Source: Paracoccaceae bacterium
GTDB taxonomy: Bacteria; Pseudomonadota; Alphaproteobacteria; Rhodobacterales; Rhodobacteraceae
Direction: 5' to 3'
Assembly: GCA_009842205.1 (NCBI GenBank)
Contig: VYFX01000082.1
Location: 1 to 33,566, forward strand
DNA length: 33,566 nt
Shown here: piece after piece, positions 16,548-25,537 of the stretch
How positions within the stretch are numbered: position 1 is the first letter of the stretch
Layout of the letters: each line of letters begins with the position of its first letter
Program-made: the position numbers and the translations under genes
The notes under the pieces: generated by a model
What the model saw: only the letters and a program-made list of their open reading frames with translations
What the model was told of the DNA's origin: nothing
Databases searched by the model: none

Positions 16548-17294
16548 ATGGTGAGTAATACAGGAAATCCCTCTGCTGCATTTTTGGTAATAGGTGATGA
16601 GGTCTTGTCCGGCAGGACACAAGACATGAATGTTGCCTTTATTGCCAAATCCTTGAGTGAGAAGGGTGTGGATCTGATGGAAGTAAGAATTGTTCCTGAC
16701 GTTGTTCCCACAATTGCTTCTGCCTTGAACGATTTAAGAAACAAATTCGACCTTGTATTTACGAGTGGCGGAATTGGCCCAACACATGATGATATTACAG
16801 CTGATGCTGTAGCAGAGGCTTTTTCAACCAAGCTTGTTGTCAACAGCGAGGCCAAGGCCTTGATTGAGGCCCGGGCCAAGGCACAGAGTCTTGAATTGAA
16901 TGAAGCCCGTTTGCGTATGGCGCGAATTCCCGTAGGAGCAAAACTTATCAATAACAGTGTTTCAGGTGCTCCCGGATTCAATATCGGGAACGTTTATGTC
17001 ATGGCGGGTGTTCCAAAAATATTTCGGGCCATGGTAAGTGAGGTTATCCCCGGACTGCCCTCTGGAAAGCCACAATTGTCAAGAACGATCACCATAAATC
17101 GCCCGGAAGGGGAAATTGCCCATGAGCTGGGTAGGATAGCCAAAAAATGGCCCTCTGTCAGCATAGGTTCCTACCCTTTTTTCAAGAACAATGCCTCTGG
17201 AACCACCTATGGCTCAAATGTTGTTGTTCGAGGTCAGGACGAAGAAAGTGTTATCAAGGCGGAAAAGCAGATCAAGGAATTTTTTCTGAACTAG
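16548..17294 (+). CDS. CinA-like MoaB/Mog domain protein
   Basis: A 248-residue protein with the molybdopterin-binding (MoCF) domain of the CinA N-terminus. AAFLVIGDEVLSGRTQD at the start and TSGGIGPTHDDIT near residue 75 are diagnostic. The C-terminal nicotinamide-nucleotide amidase domain of full CinA is absent, as in many alphaproteobacterial homologues. The role may be in nucleotide or pterin handling; the family is poorly characterised. It begins 11 bases after the methyltransferase stop. It converges with rsmG, and the two stop codons overlap in a CTAG palindrome at 17291-17294. Confidence 0.88.
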   Translation: MVSNTGNPSAAFLVIGDEVLSGRTQDMNVAFIAKSLSEKGVDLMEVRIVPDVVPTIASALNDLRNKFDLVFTSGGIGPTHDDITADAVAEAFSTKLVVNSEAKALIEARAKAQSLELNEARLRMARIPVGAKLINNSVSGAPGFNIGNVYVMAGVPKIFRAMVSEVIPGLPSGKPQLSRTITINRPEGEIAHELGRIAKKWPSVSIGSYPFFKNNASGTTYGSNVVVRGQDEESVIKAEKQIKEFFLN

Positions 17295-18034
17295 TCAGCT
17301 CTGGTTTTGGTCGTTTTTTTCCTGATGTTCTCGACAATCAGCACTGAACCTGTTTGGTCCGTCCAACTGGCCTTTTTTGCATGGTCAAAATCCCATTCTT
17401 CAAAGGCTTCTGATAACTCATTGCTTACGTTTTTTCCTTTCAGGAATAGTGCCTTTCCATCCTTGGCCAGATGTTTTTCTGACCACTGGATCAGAGTAGC
17501 GAGATTGGTGACTGCCCTGGCTGATACAATGTTGGCATTTTGTGGCGTCAGATCTTCCACCCTTGATCTTCGCACAATTGCATTGAGACCGAGCTTAAGT
17601 GTAACATGTCTCAGAAATTCGGCTTTGTAGTTATTTGACTCTACAAGGACGAATTCATTTTCGGGAGCATATTCCGATGCAATACAAGCCAAAACCAGAC
17701 CTGGAAAACCACCACCTGAGCCAATATCCATCCACTTGTACCTTATCCCGTCGGGATACAGGGAATATAATTGGGCTGAATCCAGGAAGTGCCTTAACCA
17801 AAGTGATTCCAGTGTCGTAATGGAAACAAGTTGCTTTCTTTTGTTCCACTTCACAAGGAGATCATGGTATTGGTTCAGTTTGTCAAAGGTAACCGGTGAA
17901 AGATGCTGCTTGAAAAAGGATCTGGGATCCTCCCTGATCGGTAATCCCAGGGACTCAGTACCCCTTTTGGATTTTCCCTCATCATACCTGAAGGGATTGG
18001 CAAATCTGTTATTGGGCGTTGTCCTTGCTGACAA
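17291..18034 (-). CDS. rsmG: 16S rRNA 7-methylguanosine methyltransferase RsmG (GidB)
   Basis: A 247-residue SAM methyltransferase that makes m7G in the 530 loop of 16S rRNA. RHFLDSAQL (81-89) and the SAM loop MDIGSGGGFPG (102-112) are the family hallmarks, and VSARAV lies near 165. It starts with TTG at 18034, 28 bases after mnmG. The N-terminal 30-35 residues, which are Arg/Asn rich, are longer than in most homologues, so the real start may be internal, but no better start codon is seen. It ends the rho-mnmE-mnmG-rsmG run; parA and parB, which usually follow, are missing. Confidence 0.93.
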   Translation of the reverse strand: MSARTTPNNRFANPFRYDEGKSKRGTESLGLPIREDPRSFFKQHLSPVTFDKLNQYHDLLVKWNKRKQLVSITTLESLWLRHFLDSAQLYSLYPDGIRYKWMDIGSGGGFPGLVLACIASEYAPENEFVLVESNNYKAEFLRHVTLKLGLNAIVRRSRVEDLTPQNANIVSARAVTNLATLIQWSEKHLAKDGKALFLKGKNVSNELSEAFEEWDFDHAKKASWTDQTGSVLIVENIRKKTTKTRAD

Positions 18035-18062
18035 ATGTAAAACCTAAATTTACCGGTTCTGG

Positions 18063-19934
18063 TTATTGACCTGCCTGGCTATAGGAGGTCTTCCTGTTCA
18101 CGGTCGAAAGGATATAAGCAAGGGCAGATGGAGTCATCCCTTCAATTCTGCCGGCCTGACCCAAGGTTTCCGGCCTGATTGTATTCAATTTTGAACGCAA
18201 CTCGCCTGATAATCCCTTCATGGACATGTAGTCGATTTCATCGGGTATCCTGCATCGCTCATCTTCGGTCAGGGATTTCGCTTCCTGATTTTGCCGTTCA
18301 AGGTAACGGGAATAGACAGAATCATTTTCCAGAAGAATTGTTGTTTGCTGATCTATTTCCTTCAACTCTGGCCAGAATTCTGCCAGTCTGGACAAATTAA
18401 CTTCAGGATAGGTCAGCAGGTCCAGCCCCGTTCGTCTGATGCCATCCTTGCTTATCACAATTCCATGATCCATGGCTTCGGAAGGTGATAGGGATTTCTT
18501 GGCGAGAACATCACGATAATGTTCAAGGACTTGAAGTTTTTCTCCAAACCTTTCCTTTCGCTCTGCTGATACCACACCCAATTCAATCCCCTTCGGTGTC
18601 AACCTTTGATCGGCATTATCCGCCCTTAGTGACAACCTGAACTCGGCTCGTGAAGTAAACATGCGATAGGGTTCTGTGACTCCTCTGGTAATCAAATCAT
18701 CAATCATCACCCCTATGTAGGATTCTGATCGCAAGAACTGCACGTTTTCCTTTCCCAAGGCTTTTCCTGCAGCATTAAGTCCAGCTACCAACCCCTGACC
18801 GGCGGCTTCTTCATAACCAGTGGTTCCATTGATCTGCCCAGCAAGGAACAGGTTCTCCAGATTCCTGGTTTCAAGTGTATAGCGTAGTGATTTTGGATCG
18901 ACATAATCATACTCGATGGCGTAGCCAAACTGGGTAATTCTGGCCTGTTCCAGACCTCTTATGGATTTTACAAATTCTTCCTGTGTTTCTTCGGGCAGGG
19001 AAGTCGAAATGCCATTGGGATAAACAAGGTCGGTTGTCAATCCCTCAGGCTCAAGGAATATCTGATGGCTTTCACGTTCTGCAAACCTGACAACCTTGTC
19101 TTCTATTGAAGGACAATATCGGGGGCCGGTACTTTCGAAATAACCACCATAAATGGCTGATTTGTCTAGATCACGACGAATGATGTCATGGGTCCGGGCG
19201 TTGGTGTATGTTATCGCACAGGAAATCTGCCTTGCGTGAGGTTTGCTGGACAGGAAAGAGAACATTTCCGGTATGTCATCTCCCGGTTGTTCTTCCAATA
19301 TTTCCCAATTGATGGTCCTACTGTCCAACCTTGGAGGTGTTCCAGTTTTCAAACGTCCAAGGGGAAAGCCAAGATCATCAAGTCTTTCTGCAAGCCTGAC
19401 TGCCGATGGGTCACCTACCCGTCCTGCAGGAGTCGCTTTTTGTCCCAATCTGATAATCCCTCTCAGAAATGTACCCGTTGTCAAAACGACCGCCTTGGCT
19501 GTCAGAACCGTTCCATCGGCAAGTATAATACCCTCCAGTTTGCCATTGGCATAGTTGATATCAACAACCTCACCCTCAAGGGTGGCAAGATTTGCCGCTT
19601 GGGAAATGGTATTTTGCATTGCCTGTCGATAGAGGGCTCTATCCATCTGGGCCCGAGGCCCCTGGACAGCAGGTCCCTTGCGTCGGTTGAGCATTCGAAA
19701 CTGGATACCGGCCATGTCGGCAACCTGCCCCATGACTCCATCCATGGCATCAATTTCACGTACAAGATGGCCCTTTCCCAATCCGCCTATGGCTGGATTA
19801 CAGGACATTTGACCGATGCCATCAAATTTGAGTGTTATCAAGGCTGTTTCGGCTCCAGCACGGGCAGAAGCTGCTGCTGCCTCACACCCGGCATGACCAC
19901 CGCCAACCACAATAACATCATAGTGGTGTATCAT
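18063..19934 (-). CDS. mnmG: tRNA uridine 5-carboxymethylaminomethyl modification enzyme MnmG (GidA)
   Basis: A 623-residue FAD protein that, with MnmE, installs cmnm5 or nm5 on U34 of tRNAs. The FAD-binding GGGHAGCEA starts at residue 11, followed by SCNPAIGGLGKGHLVREIDA. The second signature GPRYCPSIEDKVVRF and the C-terminal helical domain ending in NRKTSYSQAGQ are present. The length equals the family norm. The ATG at 19934 is seven bases after the mnmE stop, so the two partners are made together. Confidence 0.97.
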   Translation of the reverse strand: MIHHYDVIVVGGGHAGCEAAAASARAGAETALITLKFDGIGQMSCNPAIGGLGKGHLVREIDAMDGVMGQVADMAGIQFRMLNRRKGPAVQGPRAQMDRALYRQAMQNTISQAANLATLEGEVVDINYANGKLEGIILADGTVLTAKAVVLTTGTFLRGIIRLGQKATPAGRVGDPSAVRLAERLDDLGFPLGRLKTGTPPRLDSRTINWEILEEQPGDDIPEMFSFLSSKPHARQISCAITYTNARTHDIIRRDLDKSAIYGGYFESTGPRYCPSIEDKVVRFAERESHQIFLEPEGLTTDLVYPNGISTSLPEETQEEFVKSIRGLEQARITQFGYAIEYDYVDPKSLRYTLETRNLENLFLAGQINGTTGYEEAAGQGLVAGLNAAGKALGKENVQFLRSESYIGVMIDDLITRGVTEPYRMFTSRAEFRLSLRADNADQRLTPKGIELGVVSAERKERFGEKLQVLEHYRDVLAKKSLSPSEAMDHGIVISKDGIRRTGLDLLTYPEVNLSRLAEFWPELKEIDQQTTILLENDSVYSRYLERQNQEAKSLTEDERCRIPDEIDYMSMKGLSGELRSKLNTIRPETLGQAGRIEGMTPSALAYILSTVNRKTSYSQAGQ

Positions 19935-19941
19935 TTCCGAA

Positions 19942-21258
19942 TTACTTTCCTATACAGAAATTGGCGAAGATTTCTCCCAGTACCTGTTCTATATCTATTG
20001 TACCGGTTATTGTTTCAAGTGCTCTTATGGCTTGTCGGAGGTCTTCGGCAACAATTTCATCCCGGCAATTTTCCCTTCCAAGCTCCGAATATGCCTTCGC
20101 CAGATGCTCAAGGGACTGGTTTATTGCCTGACGATGTCTGGCATTCGTTGCCACTCCCACCTTGGCAATTCGGTTCTCCAATACCCTGGAGATATCTTGC
20201 AGCATCAGGTCAACCCCTTGTCCCGTTAATCCTGAAATTCCCCTGCTTTGTATCTCCTTTATCAGGTCTGCCTTGGCTTGCAGCTCAAGATCTCCTTCCC
20301 GATATTCGATCTCCGGAAAGGTTTGTCGGTCCTCTTCCAACAGGAATATTCTCATATCGGCATCTCGGGCTCTGGTTTTTGTCCTCTCTATACCGATTTT
20401 CTCGACGGGATCACTGGAATCCCTTATGCCGGCAGTGTCCAGAAAACAAACCGGCAATCCTTCCAGATCCATATAAACCTCCAATACATCCCTTGTCGTA
20501 CCGGCAAAATTGGATGTAATGGCGGCGTCCCTGCCTGCCAGATAGTTGAGAAGGGTGGATTTTCCCGAGTTGGGTTGACCAATTATGGCTACTTCGAACC
20601 CTTCTCGCAACCTTTCGGCCATGTCCACACCACCCACCTCTTTCTGCAGGGTTTCCTGAAGATGCAAAATCACATTCCTGGCCTGTTTTTTCACATTTGG
20701 TGGCAAATCCTCTTCGGAAAATTCTATTTCCGTTTCCAGCAAAGCAAGGCAATAGGTCAGATCCTTTTTCCAACCCGAAGAGGCTTTGCTAACAATTCCA
20801 TCATGGGCCAAATGGGCCTGTTTTCTCTGGGCTTCGGTCTCTGCCTCTATCAAATCCCCCAATCCCTCGACCTGGGCCAGATCCATTTTGCCATTTTGCA
20901 ATGCACGCAATGTAAATTCTCCCGGCTCAGCCATTCGCAAACCTTCTTCAAGCAAGCAATTAACCACCGCATTGAGTGTAGCCCTGCCTCCGTGGATATG
21001 CAATTCTGCAGCTTCTTCCCCCGTATAGCTTTGCCCGTTGGGGAAAAATACCACCATGGCCTGGTCCAGGAATTCGCCGGTTTGTGGACGATTTAGCCTT
21101 CTGAGGGACAAAACCCTCTCTTGTGGAACGCTGCCAATCAGATTGATCAATACCGGGGTTGTTTTAGCACCTGAAATTCTGATTATGGCCACAGCCGACT
21201 TGCCCTTGGCTGTAGCAGGGGCAAAAATCGTTTCTTTTGAAAGACCGGAGAAGATCAA
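19942..21258 (-). CDS. mnmE: tRNA modification GTPase MnmE (TrmE)
   Basis: A 438-residue GTPase, the partner of MnmG. The N-terminal formyl-THF-binding domain begins with ETIFAPATAKGKSAVAIIRISG. The G domain has GQPNSGKST (about 225-233), TTRD, and DTAGIR. The C-terminus FCIGK supplies the conserved cysteine. A TTG at 21258 is used as start; no ATG occurs nearby and the length is slightly below the usual 440-455. One oddity is Ser-Gly in GxPNSGKS where NAGKS or NVGKS is commoner. It follows rho after 71 bases. Confidence 0.96.
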   Translation of the reverse strand: MIFSGLSKETIFAPATAKGKSAVAIIRISGAKTTPVLINLIGSVPQERVLSLRRLNRPQTGEFLDQAMVVFFPNGQSYTGEEAAELHIHGGRATLNAVVNCLLEEGLRMAEPGEFTLRALQNGKMDLAQVEGLGDLIEAETEAQRKQAHLAHDGIVSKASSGWKKDLTYCLALLETEIEFSEEDLPPNVKKQARNVILHLQETLQKEVGGVDMAERLREGFEVAIIGQPNSGKSTLLNYLAGRDAAITSNFAGTTRDVLEVYMDLEGLPVCFLDTAGIRDSSDPVEKIGIERTKTRARDADMRIFLLEEDRQTFPEIEYREGDLELQAKADLIKEIQSRGISGLTGQGVDLMLQDISRVLENRIAKVGVATNARHRQAINQSLEHLAKAYSELGRENCRDEIVAEDLRQAIRALETITGTIDIEQVLGEIFANFCIGK

Positions 21259-21329
21259 GCGATTTGATCCTTTTTATCAAGTGGAAAGAATTAACTCCTT
21301 TCCTGAAATCGTTACTTATTCCTTTCCGT

Positions 21330-22607
21330 TCAGGATTTCATGGACATGAAAAACTCGGCGTTGGACTTGGTAACCTTCAACTTTGAAATCAAAAATTCAA
21401 TTGCCTCTGTGGTTCCCATCTGGGTCAATATTCTGCGCAGCATGAATGTTTTCTGCAAATCATCCGGTGCAACCAGCAAATCCTCTTTTCTGGTACCGGA
21501 TTTCAGAATGTCCATGGATGGATAAACCCGCTTGTCTGCCACTTTTCTATCAAGAACTATTTCGGAATTGCCCGTTCCCTTGAATTCTTCAAAAATGACT
21601 TCATCCATACGGCTTCCTGTATCAATCAAGGCCGTGGCCACAATTGTCAAAGAACCTCCCTCTTCGATATTTCTGGCGGCACCAAAAAATCTCTTGGGGC
21701 GCTGCAATGCATTGGCATCAACACCTCCGCTGAGAACTTTCCCCGATGAGGGGACCACGGCATTGAAGGCTCGACCCAGTCTAGTGATGGAATCCAACAG
21801 GATGATAACATCCTTTTTGTTTTCTATCAAACGCTTGGCCTTCTCGATGACCATTTCGGAAACTGCCACATGGCGGGTTGCAGGTTCATCAAAGGTTGAG
21901 GAAACCACTTCTCCCTTGACACTTCGCTGCATGTCGGTCACTTCTTCCGGCCGTTCATCGACTAGCAACACAATCAGGAAAACCTCGGGGTGATTCAATT
22001 CGATGGAGTGTGCAATATTTTGCAAAAGAACCGTTTTTCCTGTCCTTGGTGGAGCAACAATCAGGGCTCGTTGTCCTTTTCCAAGAGGAGAAATCAAATC
22101 TATAACCCTGGCCGAAAGATCCTTCGAGTTTCCTGGAGGCAGCTCCATCCTCAGGGGTTCATCGGGATAGAGCGGTGTGAGATTGTCGAAATGTACCCGA
22201 TTGCGTGCGGTTTCTGGTTCGGAATAATCCAGACTGGTTACCCTGGTTAGAGTAAAATAGTTCTGATCTCCTGTAGGGGCCTTCAATATTCCCGTAACCG
22301 TGGACCCTGTACGGAGGCCGAATTTTTTTATTACATCCGGGCTGACATAGATGTCGTCCGGCCCGGGAAGGTAATTTGCTTCACGGGATCTCAAAAAACC
22401 AAACCCGTCCTGCAAGACTTCCAAAACACCGTCATCACTTACAATATTCCATCCCACCTCTGCCCTGTTTTTGAGGATCTGGAACATTATGTCCCCCTTC
22501 CTCATGGTGGAAATATTTTCAATTTCCAACTCGGTGGCCATGGAGAGGAGTGTTGAGGGTGATTTGGCCTTCAGTTCGCCCATCGAGATCGTTTGTTCTT
22601 CAGTCAT
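21330..22607 (-). CDS. rho: Transcription termination factor Rho
   Basis: A 425-residue hexameric RNA helicase. Residues about 8-40 form the Rho N-terminal helices ([21 protein letters not shown]), followed by the cold-shock-like RNA-binding domain ([20 protein letters not shown]). The ATPase has Walker A APPRTGKT and Walker [12 protein letters not shown], with the Q-loop near VVPSSGK and the R-loop in the [11 protein letters not shown] region. I prefer the ATG at 22607, with AGGA eight bases upstream, over a GTG at 22631 that would add eight residues. A promoter with a dyad over its -10 precedes it. Confidence 0.96.
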   Translation of the reverse strand: MTEEQTISMGELKAKSPSTLLSMATELEIENISTMRKGDIMFQILKNRAEVGWNIVSDDGVLEVLQDGFGFLRSREANYLPGPDDIYVSPDVIKKFGLRTGSTVTGILKAPTGDQNYFTLTRVTSLDYSEPETARNRVHFDNLTPLYPDEPLRMELPPGNSKDLSARVIDLISPLGKGQRALIVAPPRTGKTVLLQNIAHSIELNHPEVFLIVLLVDERPEEVTDMQRSVKGEVVSSTFDEPATRHVAVSEMVIEKAKRLIENKKDVIILLDSITRLGRAFNAVVPSSGKVLSGGVDANALQRPKRFFGAARNIEEGGSLTIVATALIDTGSRMDEVIFEEFKGTGNSEIVLDRKVADKRVYPSMDILKSGTRKEDLLVAPDDLQKTFMLRRILTQMGTTEAIEFLISKLKVTKSNAEFFMSMKS

Positions 22608-22697
22608 AGCCTCCATCCTGTCACAAGACACTGAAAAAAATAAAAATTGACTTTCTTAGAGATTACAGGCCAGAAGGACTCTGGCTGTTGCTGGGAC

Positions 22698-22737
22698 AAA
22701 GGAACAATTTATACAAGGTTCCTTTTGCCTTTGTCAT
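22698..22737 (-). promoter_or_regulatory. Candidate rho promoter with dyad over the -10
   Basis: On the minus strand ATGACA (22737-22732) and TATAAA (22713-22708) are 18 bases apart, a good sigma-70-like pair about 100 bases before the rho start. An 8-bp inverted repeat (AAAGGAAC, 22698-22705, against 22718-22725) flanks the -10 symmetrically. It could be an operator, or a hairpin in an upstream hemJ transcript. Confidence 0.5.
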
Positions 22738-22851
22738 TAGAATAAGGAGTAAAAAATTAATTTCAACAAGAAAAATCTGGTCTTGACCCCATTATTGTTG
22801 CCTCGGGGATCTTCCAAATCGTGTAATGTTTGTAATGAACCTCCCTGATGG

Positions 22852-23292
22852 TTAAAATGGTTTGATAACAGCAAGAAGAACAATGACAATCAAAAGCACA
22901 GTTGGTATTTCATTCATCCATTTGAAGGTTCTTCCGCTTATCCGACACGTTCCGGCCATCAACTCCTTCCTTTTTGAAGCCAGCCAAAAATGAAATACCG
23001 AAAGCAATAAAACTGCTGCCAGCTTGATCCAGATCCAAGAGAATTGGAGGTTAACTACACCTGGAATAGCAAGAAGTATCAGACCGAAAATCCAGGTGGC
23101 CAGCATGGCTGGTGTTGTAATGATCTTCAGCAGGCGTGTTTCCATTGTGGTAAACAGTATGCCGGTTTTTGGATCGTTTCCTTCGGTTACATGGTAAAAG
23201 TAGAGCCTTGGCAGATAAAACAGACCAGCCATCCAACAAACAAAAGAAATTATATGAAGGGCTTTTATCCACGGATAGAGTTCATACAGCAT
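22852..23292 (-). CDS. hemJ: Protoporphyrinogen IX oxidase HemJ
   Basis: A 146-residue inner-membrane protein with four likely membrane segments (about 5-25, 55-78, 83-103, 125-143). The conserved His is in WIKALHIISFVCWMAG, and LPRLYFYH follows it. HemJ catalyses the penultimate step of haem synthesis in most alphaproteobacteria, with haem bound by the conserved His. The second half of the family signature is seen in FRWMNEIPT-like FKWMNEIPT near residue 125. It starts three bases after the MBL gene stop and is probably co-transcribed. In relatives it lies by hemE, which is absent here. Confidence 0.92.
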   Translation of the reverse strand: MLYELYPWIKALHIISFVCWMAGLFYLPRLYFYHVTEGNDPKTGILFTTMETRLLKIITTPAMLATWIFGLILLAIPGVVNLQFSWIWIKLAAVLLLSVFHFWLASKRKELMAGTCRISGRTFKWMNEIPTVLLIVIVLLAVIKPF

Positions 23293-23295
23293 AAA

Positions 23296-24153
23296 TTAAA
23301 TTTCAATCCTCATCAAATCCGAACCAACTGATAATTTGCCTGCCCAGGTTTTTCTCACCTCATGGTAAAAATCTATCTGTCTTATCCCTTTCTCATCCGT
23401 GGGAGTAAAATGGTTGAGAACAAGGTGACCAACCTCTGCTTCCGTCGCAGATCGTCCAACATCTTCACACCTGGTATGACCGTTGGTGATATGTTCCAAA
23501 AGGTTTGGTTTTACTTTCTCCAGTCTTTGGCACATTTTCTTAACACCTTCATAATGCATAACTTCGTGGAGCAATACATCAGCTTTCCTGGAAAATTCAC
23601 TCAATTGAGGAAAATACGCTGTATCGGAGGAGAGAACTACTGATTTATCACCAATTTCGAAGCGTAAGGCATAGCAATGGTATATTGGTGGATGTTGAAC
23701 TCTCAATGCCGTTACTTTTACTGTATTGTCATCCAATACCTGACCTTCGGTGTATTCAACAGGATTGTACTGGTCTGAAAATGGTGCTTGTTGTTCGTCC
23801 TGGATGCGGGTTTCAATGTCAAACCTTTGTGACTGGTAAAATCCCTCTAATAGTGATTTCAGTCCAGGTGGTCCGTAGACATCCGTTTTTCGTGGAATTG
23901 TTGAAACCCACTTTGTGTGCAGCAATGGGCCCAATTCAAGGTTATGATCAGAGTGGTGATGCGTAATAATGATTGTTTGGATATCTTTCAGATCGTAACC
24001 GGCCTCTACTATTTGTCGTGTTACTCCCAAACCGGCATCAATCAAATATAACCTTCCTGCTACATCGAGTAAAGTGGATGTTGGCCAGCTGGAACCCTTG
24101 GACAATCTCGGACCTCCTCTGGTTCCCAACAATACCATTGTTATATTTTGCAA
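23296..24153 (-). CDS. MBL-fold metallo-hydrolase, RNase Z-like
   Basis: A 285-residue metallo-beta-lactamase-fold hydrolase. The metal-binding motif is THHHSDHN, with later ligands in LLHEVMH, SSDTAYF and LVLNHFTP. The overall pattern, starting VLLGTRGGPRLS, resembles the RNase Z/arylsulfatase-type branch, but the RNase Z exosite arm is not evident, so tRNA processing is uncertain. Start is TTG at 24153, supported by AAGGAAAG just upstream; ATG at 24138 is an alternative. It lies between lysR and hemJ on the minus strand, in the place where relatives carry hemE. Confidence 0.88.
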   Translation of the reverse strand: MQNITMVLLGTRGGPRLSKGSSWPTSTLLDVAGRLYLIDAGLGVTRQIVEAGYDLKDIQTIIITHHHSDHNLELGPLLHTKWVSTIPRKTDVYGPPGLKSLLEGFYQSQRFDIETRIQDEQQAPFSDQYNPVEYTEGQVLDDNTVKVTALRVQHPPIYHCYALRFEIGDKSVVLSSDTAYFPQLSEFSRKADVLLHEVMHYEGVKKMCQRLEKVKPNLLEHITNGHTRCEDVGRSATEAEVGHLVLNHFTPTDEKGIRQIDFYHEVRKTWAGKLSVGSDLMRIEI

Positions 24154-24262
24154 TTTTCTTTCCTTGGATTGGTTTCGTACCCGTCATTCGAATTTACCAA
24201 AAGGATTTTTCAGGGATTTTCGCCTACTTTAACCAAAAACTTTGGTTTTCAATTTTATTGGG

Positions 24263-25195
24263 TTACTTCTGATCTGGTTTATTCCAATCAAGTTTACCTG
24301 ATTCGAGATTTTCATCAATCAAATCCTTGATGTATTGAAGAATGGCCAATTGGAATTCCGACATCAATTTTTCTTTGGGTCCAACCAGATAAATGGTTCT
24401 CCTCAATGTATCAAGCTTTATTGGTACCGCCTTGCAATATCCCATTTGAATATCATTGGAGAAAAGTGCTGTTGGTGCCACACAGAATCTTCTTTTCTGT
24501 TTTACCAATTCCTTTCTTATCTTATGTGAACTTATTTCAATTACATCATTCAGCTCCAAGCCCAAACTTCTTAGGCCATCATCAATTCTGGTTCGGAGTT
24601 CTATATCGTTACCATAAAATAGCATAGGCAATTTTTGTAATACCTCCAAGGGTACTGGTGAAGGAACTTCATTTATAATTTCGGGATTGCCTATCAATTT
24701 GAAATCTTCACTATATAACGGGTAACTCGAAGAGGATTTGGTCTCAATTTTTTGATTGATAAATGCAAAATCCAGGAGATCCTTTTGCCAATCTTCAAGA
24801 AGGTCTTTGGCAAATCCCTGGACAAATAACAAAGTCATGTCTGGATGACTTTCATAAAATCTCTCAAGGGAATCGGGAACTACGGTACTAATCAGGGAAG
24901 GTATAATTCCGATTCTGACAATACCGCGTTTACGCGTTCCCTTGCTTTTCATTTTCCTGTCCAGCTGATTAGCCATCACAAGAATTTCCTTTGCCTTTTC
25001 GTGAAAATACTTTCCTTCGGGAGTTAGGGATACCCCTCTGGCATGGCGTTTGAGCAGGTTTACACCGAACCTCTTTTCCAAACTTTTGATCTGCAGTCCT
25101 ATGGCAGGTTGGGAAACTTCAAGTAATTCTGCTGCTCTGGTCAGGCTTTTTTCTTCTACAGCAGCATTGAAATATCTCAGTTGGTCAAATTTCAC
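24263..25195 (-). CDS. LysR family transcriptional regulator
   Basis: A 310-residue regulator starting at GTG. The N-terminal winged helix-turn-helix covers about residues 1-60 (LRYFNAAVEEKSLTRAAELLEVSQPAIGLQIKSLE split around the recognition helix), with RHARGVSLTPEG following. The C-terminal substrate-binding domain begins near VRIGIIPSL. It is transcribed away from aroE and towards the MBL gene, 109 bases downstream, which may be a target. Its inducer is not visible. It is part of the block that separates hemJ from aroE in this genome. Confidence 0.93.
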   Translation of the reverse strand: MKFDQLRYFNAAVEEKSLTRAAELLEVSQPAIGLQIKSLEKRFGVNLLKRHARGVSLTPEGKYFHEKAKEILVMANQLDRKMKSKGTRKRGIVRIGIIPSLISTVVPDSLERFYESHPDMTLLFVQGFAKDLLEDWQKDLLDFAFINQKIETKSSSSYPLYSEDFKLIGNPEIINEVPSPVPLEVLQKLPMLFYGNDIELRTRIDDGLRSLGLELNDVIEISSHKIRKELVKQKRRFCVAPTALFSNDIQMGYCKAVPIKLDTLRRTIYLVGPKEKLMSEFQLAILQYIKDLIDENLESGKLDWNKPDQK

Positions 25196-25537
25196 TTTCT
25201 ATCTCAGAATAGTTTAGAATTAAAGATGGTATCGTTTTTATTCTTATATCTAATAAATGATTTAAAGATATAGTTTAATCAATATTAGTTTATTGCATAA
25301 AAGGGAAAATAAAAAACAATCATTACCAGACAACCATTTCCCCTTTTATATATGGGAAAAAATGGAAATCTGAAACGGAAAGATTTTTGTGGAAAAACAG
25401 TTGAAAAACCATTAGGGGTAAGGATAGATTAGACCAATCCGAGTCAAACTCAAAAAGTTTGTTCAAAAGAATAAAGAATCACGACATTTTCCTCGTTATT
25501 TTCCCCAAACTTATTAACTTGGTTGTATCAGAAAGAT
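25196..25537. other. Candidate chromosomal replication origin (oriC)
   Basis: An AT-rich gap of about 340 bases at the point where genes diverge: lysR to rsmG leftwards, aroE to msrA rightwards. In Caulobacter the oriC lies between the hemE/rho/mnmE/mnmG side and the aroE/coaE/dnaQ side, so the position is equivalent. It has an AT-rich run (about 25,225-25,320) suited to unwinding and one near-match to a DnaA box, TGTGGAAAA at 25388-25396 (complement TTTTCCACA, one mismatch). A dyad TTTCCC/GGGAAA flanks TATATAT near 25,345. No perfect TTATCCACA is present, which weakens the case. It must also hold the promoters of lysR and aroE. Confidence 0.45.

Noticed and set aside
19188-20519. Long open frame of 443 codons on the plus strand over mnmG and mnmE
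   Set aside because: It is antisense to two certain genes, is rich in Ser, Pro, Arg and Cys, and has no family motif or ribosome site. It is a shadow frame.
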